A program made the translations under genes and the position numbers. Positions 1 to 9,192 of a DNA stretch of 62,591 nucleotides are shown in pieces. The notes under the pieces are model-generated. The model was not told the DNA's origin, made no database searches, and saw only the letters and a list, made by a program, of their open reading frames with translations. How positions within the stretch are numbered: position 1 is the stretch's first letter; each line of letters opens with the position of its first letter. This stretch comes from Lactiplantibacillus dongliensis (GTDB taxonomy: Bacteria; Bacillota; Bacilli; Lactobacillales; Lactobacillaceae): assembly GCF_005405105.1 (NCBI RefSeq), contig NZ_BJDK01000020.1:1-62591 (forward strand), written 5' to 3'.

Positions 1-20
1 GATTCATGTCTATTTTTATA

Positions 21-52
21 CAGTAAAGTCCCGGCAAGCCGGGGCTTTACTG
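21..52 (-). terminator. inverted-repeat terminator beyond asnA
   Basis: Two 15-base arms (CAGTAAAGTCCCGGC and GCCGGGGCTTTACTG) pair along their whole length with one T-G wobble around a 2-base loop. It lies where an asnA transcript would end. The T-run is poor on either strand, so direction is uncertain. Confidence 0.5.
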
Positions 53-109
53 TACATTATTAACTTTCAACCTTTAGTTATATTATTTAATTGTTAACTA
101 ACGCAGGGC

Positions 110-239
110 GGGCTGGATGATGCTCAGTGGTGAAATTTGACTTAACCGAGTGGGTTACTCGGGTTAGTCAAAGCCCGGCTTTCGAGACCACTGTTTGGCT
201 CGAAAACGCGGCCACCACGTTCCAGCATCAATCCAGACC
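110..239 (+). repeat. structured repeat module R1
   Basis: First copy of a dispersed structured module. Outer stem CTGGATGATGC / GCATCAATCCAG, then GTGGTG / CACCAC, then hairpin TTTGACT / AGTCAAA with an inner CCGAGT / ACTCGG, then hairpin TTTCGAG / CTCGAAA. Bases 240-256 are the inverted flank (CCAACC..AAGTGGCAAG) seen at other copies. No coding frame runs through it. It sits between the 21-52 hairpin and asnA. Confidence 0.75.
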
Positions 240-264
240 AACCGAAGTGGCAAGGACTTACTAA

Positions 265-1272
265 TTAAAGTAGATGAATCCCGTTAGCTTCACACTTGTC
301 GATCATTGCTTGTGGCCAAAGGGCAGCTTGAACTTCACCAACATGTGCTTTGCCAAGTAATAACATGCAAAGTCGCGATTGGCCGATCCCGCCACCAATA
401 GTGAATGGGAGTTGGTCGTGTAAGATAGCTTGGTGATAATCATACTTCAGGCGATCTTCGGCGCCGGCAATTTTCAATTGCTTGCTTAATGAGTCTGCGT
501 CGACCCGAATCCCCATGCTGGAGATTTCAAGGGCCCGGTCTAGTGGTTCGTACCAGAATAAGATATCACCGTTTAATTGCCAGTCATCGTAGTCAGGGGC
601 GCGGCCGTCGTGACGTTTGCCACTGTGGAGTTCACCGCCGATTTGCATTAAGAAGACGGCACCGTACTTTTTACAAATGGCGTTTTCACGTTCTTTAGGG
701 GTCTTGTCTGGATAAAGATCTTCCAATTCTTGAGTGGTAATGAAGTGGATTTCATCAGGTAAGTGATGCACCGCTTTAGGGAACTTGTACCAAACTTCAT
801 GTTCCATATGCTTGATCACTTTGAAGATCGTCTTAACGGTCGCTTGTAAGGTATCAATTGTCCGTTCGTCTTTGGCGATGACTTTTTCCCAATCCCATTG
901 GTCGACGTAAGCCGAGTGGAAGTTGTCTAAGTCTTCGTCTTTACGGATGGCGTTCATGTTAGTGTAGAGGCCAGTGTGCATGTCAAAGCCATAACGCTTT
1001 AAGGCGACCCGCTTCCACTTGGCTAATGAATGCACGATTTCGACAGTTTCGCCAGGTAAGTCTTGCATCGTAAAGGATACCGGCGTTTCGACACCGTTTA
1101 AGTTATCGTTCAAACCAGATGACTTGGTGACGAACATGGGGGCTGATAACCGTGATAAGTTTAATTCCTTACCAAATTCAGTTTGGAAGGTTTCACGAAT
1201 ATAACGGATGGCCTGTTGAGTTTCTTTAACGGATAATTTTGGATCGTATGACTTTGGAATAATTAAATGCAT
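265..1272 (-). CDS. asnA: aspartate--ammonia ligase AsnA
   Basis: Ammonia-dependent asparagine synthetase, a cytosolic class II tRNA-synthetase-like enzyme that makes Asn from Asp, ammonia and ATP. The 335 residues match the usual 330-residue AsnA length. The family start ([20 protein letters not shown]), the central GIRVDADSL and the C-terminal [16 protein letters not shown] motif 3 region are all present. The ATG follows AAAGGAGAATGTCTG, a good ribosome site. It is a single-gene unit preceded by a T-box with specifier AAC, which independently supports an asparagine role. Distinct from the glutamine-dependent AsnB at 22952-24850, which probably serves the cell wall. Confidence 0.96.
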   Translation of the reverse strand: MHLIIPKSYDPKLSVKETQQAIRYIRETFQTEFGKELNLSRLSAPMFVTKSSGLNDNLNGVETPVSFTMQDLPGETVEIVHSLAKWKRVALKRYGFDMHTGLYTNMNAIRKDEDLDNFHSAYVDQWDWEKVIAKDERTIDTLQATVKTIFKVIKHMEHEVWYKFPKAVHHLPDEIHFITTQELEDLYPDKTPKERENAICKKYGAVFLMQIGGELHSGKRHDGRAPDYDDWQLNGDILFWYEPLDRALEISSMGIRVDADSLSKQLKIAGAEDRLKYDYHQAILHDQLPFTIGGGIGQSRLCMLLLGKAHVGEVQAALWPQAMIDKCEANGIHLL

Positions 1273-1308
1273 CAGACATTCTCCTTTGGGTTATTATAAG
1301 ATAAAACG

Positions 1309-1600
1309 AAAAAAGTCTTCCGTCTCTTGACATAATCAAGGGACGAAAGACTTTTTTCGCGGTACCACCCAAGTTGTTTATCTAAAATAAACCAGCTTTT
1401 ACAGAGTACAAACATACTCCACCGATGATAACGTACCGGTAAACGACTAATCCTACTTTAATCAAGAACATGATTATTTCAGTTAGCAACTAAGAAAGTG
1501 TTTTTCGGCTCAAGCAAGGTCTGGTCGGGTTTCCACTATGTCCCGATTCACTGGCAGGTTGGTTGAACGTACTCCTCTTTCCTACGTTTTTTATCTTGTG
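1309..1600 (-). promoter_or_regulatory. Asn-specific T-box leader of asnA
   Basis: Read on the minus strand, the leader carries the T-box core GGGTGGTACCGCG (1359-1371) and a long terminator (AAGTCTT..AAGACTTTTTT, 1309-1356). The base of stem I can be drawn with GAAAG (1577-1581) pairing to CTTTC (1494-1498). The 5' loop reads AGGAGTA and the specifier reads AAC at 1500-1502, an asparagine codon. Uncharged tRNA-Asn would pair with specifier and T-box and prevent termination, raising asnA when asparagine is short. The fold is hand-drawn; the specifier agrees with the gene. Confidence 0.92.
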
Positions 1601-1606
1601 ACATTT

Positions 1607-1634
1607 ATATTAGCACTGATTTTTGAAAAGTAAA
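1607..1634 (-). promoter_or_regulatory. asnA promoter
   Basis: Minus-strand TTTACT (1629-1634) and TAATAT (1607-1612) with a 16-base spacer, just upstream of the T-box. The predicted start near 1600 gives a leader of about 330 nt. Confidence 0.65.
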
Positions 1635-1746
1635 CCTAAAAATTAAAAAATTAATAGTGAACGATGATAGTCGTTCTCATTATAGGCCATGAAAAGCTAG
1701 TGGTTTAAGGCAGTTTGTCGGCTAAATGCCATTAAAAATTAATTTT

Positions 1747-1787
1747 AAAAAACGGTTGCCAGTCAAAATAGACCAGCAATCGTTTTT
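1747..1787 (-). terminator. pepD terminator
   Basis: Stem AAAACGgTTGCcaGTC / GACcaGCAAtCGTTTT. It begins 5 bases past the pepD stop, and a T-run follows on the minus strand. Bases 1640-1746 between it and the asnA promoter hold nothing recognisable. Confidence 0.75.
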
Positions 1788-1791
1788 GGAA

Positions 1792-3198
1792 TTAGTCGTT
1801 CAAGTTATACCGAAGCTTCATGTGTTCAGAGCCCATGATGACCATATCGCCAAGTAACTTGGTTTGGCGTTTCATGGATTCAGCCGCTAATTGACTGTTA
1901 GCGGCTTCCAAGTAGGCGGTGACATCAGTCTGACCAGCTAAGCCGGCGTCAGTTTCGTTTTGAATCTGACGGTACGCCCCCATCGCTTCCAGTTCAAAGC
2001 TATTGCGCATGTCGACGTATAAGTCATAGTCGGTATCGCCAAGTAGGGCGGTCGTGCAGCTCAACCAGTACATGTTGTTCAAGTCGAACGTTCCGTTAGC
2101 ATCTTTGTAGCTAGCGGGGGTGTCGTTAACGTTAGCATAGAAAGGCACCACCGTGTTAAACGTATTGGCACCAAATGCGAGCCAGTGAATCCCAGCAATA
2201 GCAGCTGGCACGTTGTTGCGGATTTGTAAGATATGCACATCATGGTTCCGGTTGATCCCGATTGGCCGGAATAAGGTCTTGTCAGCTTCCGAGCCGTTCC
2301 CGTAAACGTCATATTTGGTGTTTTCAAAGTGAGAACTCAACACAAATTTAACGTCTTCAATCGAGATCTTGCGGTTAGCATGGCAAATAAATGGCAAATC
2401 TTGGCCCATTGGATCTTGATCAACGTCAGGCGTGAAGTATTTCTGACCGAACCAAGCGCGAGGGTTGTTGTAGACCGTGTCTTTGATTGATGCACTACCG
2501 AAGATGTGGCGTAAGTTATAACCATCAAAGTCCGGGTTCAAGCTGTATTGATCGATTAAGCCTTGCAAATCATCAGAGCTTAAGGTGTCATCGGCATCAA
2601 AGTCGAAGTCATCAATGTTCATCCGGTTTGGGGCAACGACATAAGCATCGTCTGGAATCCGTTTAGCGGCCCAATGATGCCCACCAATGGTTTCTAACCA
2701 CCAGATTTCGTTGTTGTCAGAAAAGGCAATCCCGTTTGGTTCGTAAGTCCCATATTCTTTCAAGAGGCTGCCTAAACGCAAGACCCCTTCTTTAGCACTA
2801 TGAATATACGGCAAGACTAACGTGACGAGGTCTTCTTCACCAATCCCACCAGCTACGAGTGGGTCCATCCCCAAGACGCGGGCGTTCGTGGTGATAGTTT
2901 CAGTCGCTGACATGGCGATATTTTCGCTATTGATCCCAGCGGCGGGCCAAGTCCCGTTCGTTAAGATGGAGTTTGGAATTGACGTATAACGTAACGGGTT
3001 ATCTGGCAAGTCCACCTTGACTTTACTAATGACGGATTGGTAATGCTTGGGTTGGTCAGCCGGATTAACAACGACTAATCGTTCTGGGTCTAAGGCTTCA
3101 TGACCATCATCGTTACGTGAAATGATGGTTGAGCCGTCGATTGAGGCTTTCTTACCAACTAAAATCGTGGTACATGATCCTTTGATTCTTTTTTCCAT
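1792..3198 (-). CDS. pepD: C69-family dipeptidase (PepD)
   Basis: Cytosolic dipeptidase of peptidase family C69 (N-terminal nucleophile hydrolases). It releases amino acids from dipeptides produced by oligopeptide uptake. The 468 residues fit the family. The nucleophile is most likely Cys9 in [13 protein letters not shown], followed by the conserved [11 protein letters not shown]. The family usually starts only a few residues before this Cys, so the 8-residue lead (MEKRIKGS) would have to be processed off. AAAGGAGTG lies 12 bases before the ATG, somewhat long. Lactobacilli carry several PepD paralogues, so the number is not assigned. It is monocistronic with its own terminator. Confidence 0.9.
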   Translation of the reverse strand: MEKRIKGSCTTILVGKKASIDGSTIISRNDDGHEALDPERLVVVNPADQPKHYQSVISKVKVDLPDNPLRYTSIPNSILTNGTWPAAGINSENIAMSATETITTNARVLGMDPLVAGGIGEEDLVTLVLPYIHSAKEGVLRLGSLLKEYGTYEPNGIAFSDNNEIWWLETIGGHHWAAKRIPDDAYVVAPNRMNIDDFDFDADDTLSSDDLQGLIDQYSLNPDFDGYNLRHIFGSASIKDTVYNNPRAWFGQKYFTPDVDQDPMGQDLPFICHANRKISIEDVKFVLSSHFENTKYDVYGNGSEADKTLFRPIGINRNHDVHILQIRNNVPAAIAGIHWLAFGANTFNTVVPFYANVNDTPASYKDANGTFDLNNMYWLSCTTALLGDTDYDLYVDMRNSFELEAMGAYRQIQNETDAGLAGQTDVTAYLEAANSQLAAESMKRQTKLLGDMVIMGSEHMKLRYNLND

Positions 3199-3286
3199 GT
3201 TCGTATGACACTCCTTTAAAAGTATTACTGTTATTATACATCTTAGTCGATAGGAGCTGGTTACTTGAATGATAGTTATTCGGTAA

Positions 3287-4429
3287 TTAGGCTTTTTTTA
3301 GTTTGATCTGTTCTAACTCAGTACTTAGTGTTTCTCCTTTTATTAACGTTACAGATACGTGTTCCTCTAAACTTTTAGTAGCTTTTCCCATCATAGTATC
3401 GAGACCACTTTTAGTCGTTGAAACAATACCAATACCGCGAATATAACTAATTGTGTAAGTACCTGGTTGTATATCTTTACCTACTTGCCAATTACCAGCG
3501 CTTAAAGTAGTCTTATATGATCTTTTTGTCACGGGAATGAGTGTAAGCATTCCCATTCTTTTACCTTCTATTGTGGCATTACTTATTAAATCAGTTGTAA
3601 ATGAACTTAAATGACCATCATCAGCATTTGTTTTTGAGCTGAGGACGAGCAGTGCGCCTACACGTCCTTTACCATTATCTAAAATATCTAGTTCTCCATT
3701 AGAACTGTTAGTTTTAACGACATAGCGACCAGGCTTAACATCTTTACCGACCAAATATTTACCAGGCTTTAGTGTTATAGGGTTTGCCTGTTCGGCTACT
3801 TTTGTTGGCTTTTGTGTGGAATGCATTTTACTTTTTTGTTTATTAATCTGGTTATTGATTTGTTCTAAAAAGTGGGCTTGTTCATTGTTAGCAGAAAATT
3901 CAAAAGGGGTAGTTTTACGAATCTTTTGTTGCAATCCTACGGGAACCTTTGACGAATGGTCTTCATCATAATTGGGTAATGCAACAATATGAATTTTAGT
4001 TTTTAATTGAGTAGATCCTAGTCCTAATGATTTGGTCAAACTTACGTAAGTACTAAATTTTCCGTTCTTAACAACTGACCATTTAAAATTCGAAGCAGCA
4101 GCTAGTGGAAAATCACGTAATGAATTATTGCGATCTGAGCTATCGTTGTCGTCTTCCTCGATAGCAAGTATTTTGGCGCCATCAGGGGCTTGAGTAGTAC
4201 CTGAAACAAACCAATTGTTCTTTTGAGTAATGTTTTGTGCTGCCTTCATAGTTGAAAGCTTAACCGTATAAAGTTGTTTCGTATGTGTGTGCTGTACTCG
4301 GGTAGTATTGAAGTTTCCAGTGCTTGAAGTTCCCTTAGTTATGATGTTAGTTACTGCGTAAAGAATGATTGATCCAGCTATGAATAGGCCCCAAACCCGT
4401 TTTTGTAGATACCACTTCTTCTTTGCAAC
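3287..4429 (-). CDS. membrane-anchored repeat protein, start codon apparently lost
   Basis: No function recognised. The first in-frame ATG is at 4249 but has no ribosome site. The frame stays open 60 codons further, through [12 protein letters not shown] and a hydrophobic segment ([15 protein letters not shown]), typical of an N-terminal membrane anchor. An AGGAG sits 9 bases before codon GTT (4429-4427) in GTT GCA AAG AAG AAG, exactly where a start would be expected, and an in-frame TAG lies just upstream. The C-terminal half holds two related repeats ([19 protein letters not shown] and [19 protein letters not shown]). A long Gln/Asn/Lys-rich linker joins the halves. The gene is either recently inactivated, uses a non-standard start, or is a short cytosolic product from 4249. 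The base composition is AT-richer than its neighbours. Confidence 0.5.
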   Translation of the reverse strand, partial: VAKKKWYLQKRVWGLFIAGSIILYAVTNIITKGTSSTGNFNTTRVQHTHTKQLYTVKLSTMKAAQNITQKNNWFVSGTTQAPDGAKILAIEEDDNDSSDRNNSLRDFPLAAASNFKWSVVKNGKFSTYVSLTKSLGLGSTQLKTKIHIVALPNYDEDHSSKVPVGLQQKIRKTTPFEFSANNEQAHFLEQINNQINKQKSKMHSTQKPTKVAEQANPITLKPGKYLVGKDVKPGRYVVKTNSSNGELDILDNGKGRVGALLVLSSKTNADDGHLSSFTTDLISNATIEGKRMGMLTLIPVTKRSYKTTLSAGNWQVGKDIQPGTYTISYIRGIGIVSTTKSGLDTMMGKATKSLEEHVSVTLIKGETLSTELEQIKLKKA

Positions 4430-4797
4430 TAAAACGTACTCCTAACCATCTTTTCCTGTAAAAACCTGCTTAGACAAAATAATTCCCCCAAAAATTTATT
4501 CAGCTTTTATTGACTTCAGTTTTGGTCAATAGAAAGTCATGATTATCAGTAATTGAGATAGTAAGATTTGATTGCTTCAAAATATAGGTTATCCCGCTAA
4601 TACTAACTTCTAAAGCTAAGGCGATTTCACGTTAAGTTTAGCCGGCAATCCTGTAGTTGATACACGCATTGGGCTTTCACTAACGGTGGGATGTGGGTTG
4701 GTTGTGGGCACTATGATAATCGGTCCTCCGTTTTTTTAGGTTAGATACTAGTAAGTACGCAAACTAGGTGGCATTTAATTTTTTTAAATAAAAAAAG
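4430..4797. other. gene-poor stretch with a possible HTH gene remnant
   Basis: No complete gene. On the minus strand 4631-4500 an open frame without a start reads REIALALEVSISGITYILK and ends at a stop. This resembles a recognition-helix region of a small DNA-binding protein and has stops just upstream. It may be a remnant. The rest is AT-rich with no repeat or promoter that I can support. Confidence 0.3.
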
Positions 4798-5046
4798 TTA
4801 AGCAGCGACAGCTTGTCCCACCATGAATTTATTAATGACGAATTGATGACGCTGATTATAATGGCCATATAGTGCAAGCTGCACGTTAGGTTTGAGCTGA
4901 TAAAAAAGGGTTAACGCGTGGCGGACGATGAGACAGTTGATTGGCTGATCGTCGCCGTGTAGTGGTTTGACGCGGACATATAGCATGAATGGATCGAGTT
5001 TTAAAATTTTAGTTTGATTATCGAATTTAACAGTTAAGTTTTGCAT
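4798..5046 (-). CDS. small conserved-looking protein of unknown function
   Basis: An 82-residue protein (MQNLTVKFDNQTKILKLDPF...). The start is the ATG at 5046, placed behind GAGGTGATTTTA. A GTG at 5055 overlaps that ribosome site and is unlikely to be used. It has no signal peptide, membrane segment or motif that I know. The sequence alternates hydrophobic and polar residues like a small beta-rich domain and ends KFMVGQAVAA. It is alone on its strand. I cannot assign a role. Confidence 0.6.
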   Translation of the reverse strand: MQNLTVKFDNQTKILKLDPFMLYVRVKPLHGDDQPINCLIVRHALTLFYQLKPNVQLALYGHYNQRHQFVINKFMVGQAVAA

Positions 5047-5221
5047 TAAAATCACCTCAAAACTATTATACGAACAAACGTTCTTTTTGGCTAGTATAAA
5101 AGTCTAATCAATGAGAATAAATTTTTCGTTAGCAAAATCTACTATTTCCTGAATAAATGCTACAAAAATTTCCAATTAGTTGGTATGATAAAACATGGCT
5201 TAACGAAAGGGGAATCTTGCC

Positions 5222-5440
5222 ATGCAGCGTGGACGGCGAGCGTCATATGAAGAACGTTTGGAAATTGTGAATTACACCTTGGCACATGAAAATAACTACC
5301 AGCAGGCCGCTGATAAGTACAATGTGTCGTACCCCCAGGTCTATACGTGGGTACGCAAGTTTCGGCAAAGCGGGGCGGCCGGTCTGGTCGATCATCGCGG
5401 CCGACCCAAACAAACCCCGCAACCTAAATCAGAAAATTAA
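5222..5440 (+). CDS. stand-alone helix-turn-helix protein (transposase-type HTH)
   Basis: A 72-residue protein built almost entirely of one helix-turn-helix: RASYEERLEIVNYTL, QQAADKYNVSYPQVYTWVRKF, then SGAAGLVDHRGRPKQ. This is the N-terminal DNA-binding domain of IS3/IS630-type transposases and HTH_28/29 proteins. No catalytic DDE domain follows; instead a clean terminator starts 10 bases after the stop. AAAGGGG lies 10 bases before the ATG. It is either a domesticated transposase domain acting as a small regulator or the surviving orfA of a lost element. The intact frame, ribosome site and terminator favour a maintained gene. Composite repeats begin 100 bases downstream. Confidence 0.8.
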   Translation: MQRGRRASYEERLEIVNYTLAHENNYQQAADKYNVSYPQVYTWVRKFRQSGAAGLVDHRGRPKQTPQPKSEN

Positions 5441-5450
5441 TGGGTCAACA

Positions 5451-5495
5451 AAAAGTCAACCATCACCGGTTTATACCGATGCGGTTGACTTTTTT
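5451..5495 (+). terminator. terminator of the small HTH gene
   Basis: Perfect 11-base arms AAAAGTCAACC / GGTTGACTTTT followed by a T-run. It closes the 5222-5440 transcript. Confidence 0.9.
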
Positions 5496-5592
5496 ACTGC
5501 ATATTTTTAAAGGTTGTGATGTGTTAGAAAAATTAATTTAGCTGAAAATTGCGTAGTTTTCAGTTGAAGACTGAATATCTTTTGATATTAAA

Positions 5593-6012
5593 TTGCCACT
5601 CTGGTTGGCCCATAATCGGCTGGAACGTGGTGGCCGCGTTTGTGAGCCGAAGAGCGGTCTCACAAGCCGGGCTTTGACTAACCCGGGAAGACCACCGGCT
5701 AAGTCAAACGATACCACTGAGCCAATTCTGGCCCGCCCGCCGTTAGTTAGGCGATATTTATAAAATGTTCAATCAACAAATTTAGCCGAGAGGTTGGTTC
5801 CTAAAATGCTCAGCTGTGTCATTGGCCTTAGTGCGAGTAGTCTACTCGGACTTAGGCCAAGGTCAGTTTTGAAGACTGGGCTTTGGCTTCAAAATGGCCC
5901 ATGGCGTTCCAGCGTTTTAGGAACCAACCGGCAGGCGGCAATTTCAACTAGTACCAAGCGTATCAACTAAAATATGGCAGTTAGCCAAATGCTGACCCAA
6001 CCAGAGTGGCAA
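5593..6012. repeat. composite repeat with 16-bp inverted ends (modules R2 and R3)
   Basis: Perfect terminal inverted repeats TTGCCACTCTGGTTGG (5593-5608) and CCAACCAGAGTGGCAA (5997-6012). Inside are two structured modules in opposite orientation. R2 (5603-5737) reads on the minus strand, with stems TGTGAG/CTCACA and TTTGACT/AGTCAAA. R3 (5792-5929) reads on the plus strand, with outer stem GGTTGGTTCCTAAAATGCT pairing to AGCGTTTTAGGAACCAACC. AACTAGTACCAAGCGTAT after R3 is the end sequence of the other composites. No protein is encoded. It fills most of the gap before recQ. Confidence 0.8.
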
Positions 6013-6097
6013 GTTAACCCAGAGGCGCGAGTTGTAACTGGCGTCATTTCTCGGTAGAATGGAAACACTGAAATTAACACGAAGGAGCAATTCGGCG

Positions 6098-7900
6098 ATG
6101 GACTTAGCGGCGGCGCAACAAGTATTAAAAACAACGTTTGGTTATGATGAATTTCGACCGGGGCAAAAGGCGGTCATTGAACAAGTATTAGCCGGGCAAA
6201 ATACGCTCGCAGTCATGCCCACCGGGGGCGGTAAGTCGTTATGTTACCAGATTCCGGCTTTACTGTTTGACGGCTTAACGGTCGTTGTTTCCCCATTGAT
6301 CTCGTTGATGAAAGATCAAGTCGATGCCTTGAATGATAACGGGATTGCGGCGACCTACATCAATAGTTCGATGTCGTATCAAGAGATTTATCAACGAATG
6401 CAAGAGTTGCGTGCGGGTGACTATACATTGTTGTATATTGCACCGGAACGTTTAGACTCGTCGCAATTTGTGCAAGATTTAGGTCAGTTGCCGATTAAAT
6501 TATTGGCGATTGATGAAGCCCATTGTATCTCACAGTGGGGCCATGATTTTCGACCGAGTTATTTGGCCTTAAGTACTGCGATTGAACAGTTACCAACGCA
6601 TCCGCAAGTCCTAGCGTTAACAGCCACGGCGACTGAACAAGTGGCCCAAGATATTTGCCAGCGATTGGCAATTGCACCGGATCATGAAGTTAATACGGGG
6701 TTTGCCCGCGATAATTTGAATTTAGCGGTGGTCAAGGATCAAGATACTGATCGTTATATTTTAGATTATTTAAAAGCTAACGCCGGGGAAGCCGGTATTA
6801 TTTATGCCAGCACGCGCAAAGAAGTTGCGCGAATTGCTAGTTTATTGAACCATCATCAAGTTAAAGCGGCGATGTATCATGCTGGTTTAGACGATGATGT
6901 GCGACGCAAGAATCAAGAAGATTTCCTTTACGACCGGGTGCAAGTGATGGTCGCAACTAATGCATTTGGGATGGGGATTGACAAGAGCAACGTGCGGTTT
7001 GTCATTCATGCCCAAGTCCCCGGAACACTAGAAGCTTATTATCAAGAAGCCGGCCGGGCTGGGCGTGATGGGCTGCCGAGCGAAGCCATCTTGATTTATC
7101 GGGCCTCGGATGCCCAGATTCAACATTTCTTTATCGATAACTCAGAAATGGATGAGGAACACAAACACCGTTCGTATCGGAAACTACAGGTCATGAGCCA
7201 ATATGCCAATACCCAGGGCTGTTTACAGCAATTTATTTTAAAATATTTCGGTGAAGCGTCTAAACCCTGTGGTCGTTGTAGTAATTGTACGGATGACCGG
7301 GAAGCCCAAGATATCACGACCAATGCCCAAAAAGTCTTATCTTGTGTGGTACGACTACATTCCCGCTTTGGTAAAGGGGTGGTCGCGCAAGTCTTGACCG
7401 GTGCCAATAATCAGCGGATTCGCGACTCGAATCTAAGTGAATTGTCGACTTACGGGATTATGGCCGGTCAGCGGCAAAAAAGTGTTGGCGAATTGATTGA
7501 ATTCTTAACGGCAGCGGGCTATTTGCAAAGTGTTGGCGGTCAATATCCAACCCTAGCCGTCACGCAAACCGGCGTCGAGGTGCTCAAAGGTAGCACCCAA
7601 GTTTATCGCAAAACGGCACGGACCGTTGAGCGGGCCGTGCCAGTGAATGGGGCGTTATTCGAACAATTACGGACGCTGCGTCGTAATTTGGCGGAAGAAC
7701 AGCATGTGCCACCGTTTGTCATTTTCTCAGATAAAACCTTGCACTCGATGTGTGATCTACTGCCAGAAAATGATGATGATTTTCTCGAAGTGCGGGGCGT
7801 GGGGGCCAATAAGCTCGAGAAATATGGTGAAACGTTTATGGAAACGATTCGGGCCTATGCCCATCAAGAACCGACGACTACAGAAGATTCTGAAGCTTGA
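6098..7900 (+). CDS. recQ: ATP-dependent DNA helicase RecQ
   Basis: 3'-5' superfamily 2 DNA helicase for replication fork repair and recombination. The start is the ATG at 6098 behind AAGGAG (an upstream ATG at 6059 has no ribosome site), giving 600 residues, normal for the family. The order is: Walker A GGGKSLCYQIP (about residue 42-52), DEAHCISQWGHDFRPSY (about 140-156), motif VI HAQVPGTLEAYYQEAGRAGRD split over residues 300-320, a zinc site with CGRCSNC near 370, a winged-helix RQC region, and a C-terminal HRDC domain (FVIFSDKTLHSM...). All key residues are intact. It is a single gene, convergent with the serine hydrolase. Confidence 0.95.
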   Translation: MDLAAAQQVLKTTFGYDEFRPGQKAVIEQVLAGQNTLAVMPTGGGKSLCYQIPALLFDGLTVVVSPLISLMKDQVDALNDNGIAATYINSSMSYQEIYQRMQELRAGDYTLLYIAPERLDSSQFVQDLGQLPIKLLAIDEAHCISQWGHDFRPSYLALSTAIEQLPTHPQVLALTATATEQVAQDICQRLAIAPDHEVNTGFARDNLNLAVVKDQDTDRYILDYLKANAGEAGIIYASTRKEVARIASLLNHHQVKAAMYHAGLDDDVRRKNQEDFLYDRVQVMVATNAFGMGIDKSNVRFVIHAQVPGTLEAYYQEAGRAGRDGLPSEAILIYRASDAQIQHFFIDNSEMDEEHKHRSYRKLQVMSQYANTQGCLQQFILKYFGEASKPCGRCSNCTDDREAQDITTNAQKVLSCVVRLHSRFGKGVVAQVLTGANNQRIRDSNLSELSTYGIMAGQRQKSVGELIEFLTAAGYLQSVGGQYPTLAVTQTGVEVLKGSTQVYRKTARTVERAVPVNGALFEQLRTLRRNLAEEQHVPPFVIFSDKTLHSMCDLLPENDDDFLEVRGVGANKLEKYGETFMETIRAYAHQEPTTTEDSEA

Positions 7901-7951
7901 ACAAACATTGTCAGTTAACTGACGATCCTGTTAAAAAGCGCCAAGCAACAA

Positions 7952-9097
7952 CTAATCAGCTTGGTTCAGTAAACTGTACAAGTGGCTGTTAACCAAGCCA
8001 AATGAACTAATGTTATTTTGAATATTCGACATTAAGACAATGTAGGTTTTACCAGTGTGGGTGAAGCTATTGGAAATATTCCAACCACTGACGATTCCGT
8101 GACTATTATAAGCCCCGGGATCGGCGTAAAAGCCCATACCATAACCAGAAGCGCTCCCGGCCGTCAGCATTTGTTTGCGGGCGGCTTTAGTGATGAGACG
8201 ATTGGTCATCAAGGCTTGATCGAAGCGATACATGTCAGTGACGGTCATCGCGATATTTCCAACGCCGTAAAGTTGTGATAGGTCTGGCAAACTTGGCGTG
8301 GTATACTGACCATTGGTTAAGCGATAGCCGGTCGAACGTTGTTTGGCTTTAGCAAAAGCTTGGTAGGTTAAGGTCGTGGTCATCTTGGCCGGCTTGAAGA
8401 TGTGTTGCTGTAAATAGTGATCCAAGGTTTCGCCACTGAGCTTTTCGACGAGGTAAGCCAGGACGGTATAATTACTGTCTAAGTAGTGCCAGCGGCCAGG
8501 TTGTGCTTGTACACCTTGTTTTTCAATATCGTGCAGCAGGGCAGCCGGGGTGATGGCCGCATTGACTTCCTGATGGCCGGTCAATCCCGAAGTATGAGTC
8601 AGCAGGTTTTTCAGCTTGATTGATTGACCGTTGGGAAATTTAGGAAAATAAGTTTTGATTGGGGCATTGATCTTTAATTTACCAGCTGTTTGTAATTGTA
8701 AAATCGCCGTCGCAATCAGTGCTTTTTCCGTTGACCCGATGTAGTAGGGCGTATTGAGCTGATTAGCGAGATGCTGGTTACGGTTACGCAGACCATAAGC
8801 TTTGCGCAATATCACTTGATGATTGCGTACGATTAAGGCTGTTCCGGAAAAATGCAGCTGGGTTAAATAATGATCTAGTTTTGGATTTTTAACGATTGTC
8901 GTGAGTGGTGCCGGCTTCGCTAATGGTTTGGGCTTGACGTGTGGCTTGGTGACTTTTGTCGTGGTCACCATTGGTTTGGCGACTTGATGGCGCTGGTTCC
9001 AGATGAACTTGCCCGTCAGTGTGACGGTCCCCACGCAAGCTAGGATGATTAAAAAGAGCCGCAATTGACGCGGCCAGCGTGATCGTGAATAATGCAT
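7952..9097 (-). CDS. extracytoplasmic beta-lactamase-family serine hydrolase
   Basis: Penicillin-binding-protein/class C beta-lactamase fold enzyme (381 residues from the ATG at 9097, behind TGGGGGAA). One N-terminal membrane helix (LFLIILACVGTVTLTG) is followed by a Lys/Pro/Thr-rich spacer (KPHVKPKPLAKPAPL), so the catalytic domain is outside the cell. The SxxK nucleophile is in GSTEKALIAT. The second catalytic element is near YLDSNYTVLAYLVEKLSG. HTGKT in NSFTHTGKTYIVLMSN takes the KTG position. Such proteins include D-amino acid or teichoic D-Ala esterases and carboxypeptidases; the substrate cannot be told here. The 14-base palindrome GTCAGTTAACTGAC lies just past its stop, between the convergent genes. 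Confidence 0.85.
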   Translation of the reverse strand: MHYSRSRWPRQLRLFLIILACVGTVTLTGKFIWNQRHQVAKPMVTTTKVTKPHVKPKPLAKPAPLTTIVKNPKLDHYLTQLHFSGTALIVRNHQVILRKAYGLRNRNQHLANQLNTPYYIGSTEKALIATAILQLQTAGKLKINAPIKTYFPKFPNGQSIKLKNLLTHTSGLTGHQEVNAAITPAALLHDIEKQGVQAQPGRWHYLDSNYTVLAYLVEKLSGETLDHYLQQHIFKPAKMTTTLTYQAFAKAKQRSTGYRLTNGQYTTPSLPDLSQLYGVGNIAMTVTDMYRFDQALMTNRLITKAARKQMLTAGSASGYGMGFYADPGAYNSHGIVSGWNISNSFTHTGKTYIVLMSNIQNNISSFGLVNSHLYSLLNQAD

Positions 9098-9143
9098 ATG
9101 AAATTCCCCCAAAGTTATCAATTATCAATACTATAGCATGTTT

Positions 9144-9153
9144 GTACAACGTT
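9144..9153. promoter_or_regulatory. palindrome between divergent genes
   Basis: ACAACGTTGT, a perfect 10-base palindrome (GTACAACGTTGTAT with flanks), lies between the starts of the serine hydrolase and the pseudouridine synthase. It is a possible operator; no regulator is assigned. Confidence 0.3.
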
Positions 9154-9192
9154 GTATGTTAAGTTTTAGTCTATTTTTAAGGAGAGAAATTA

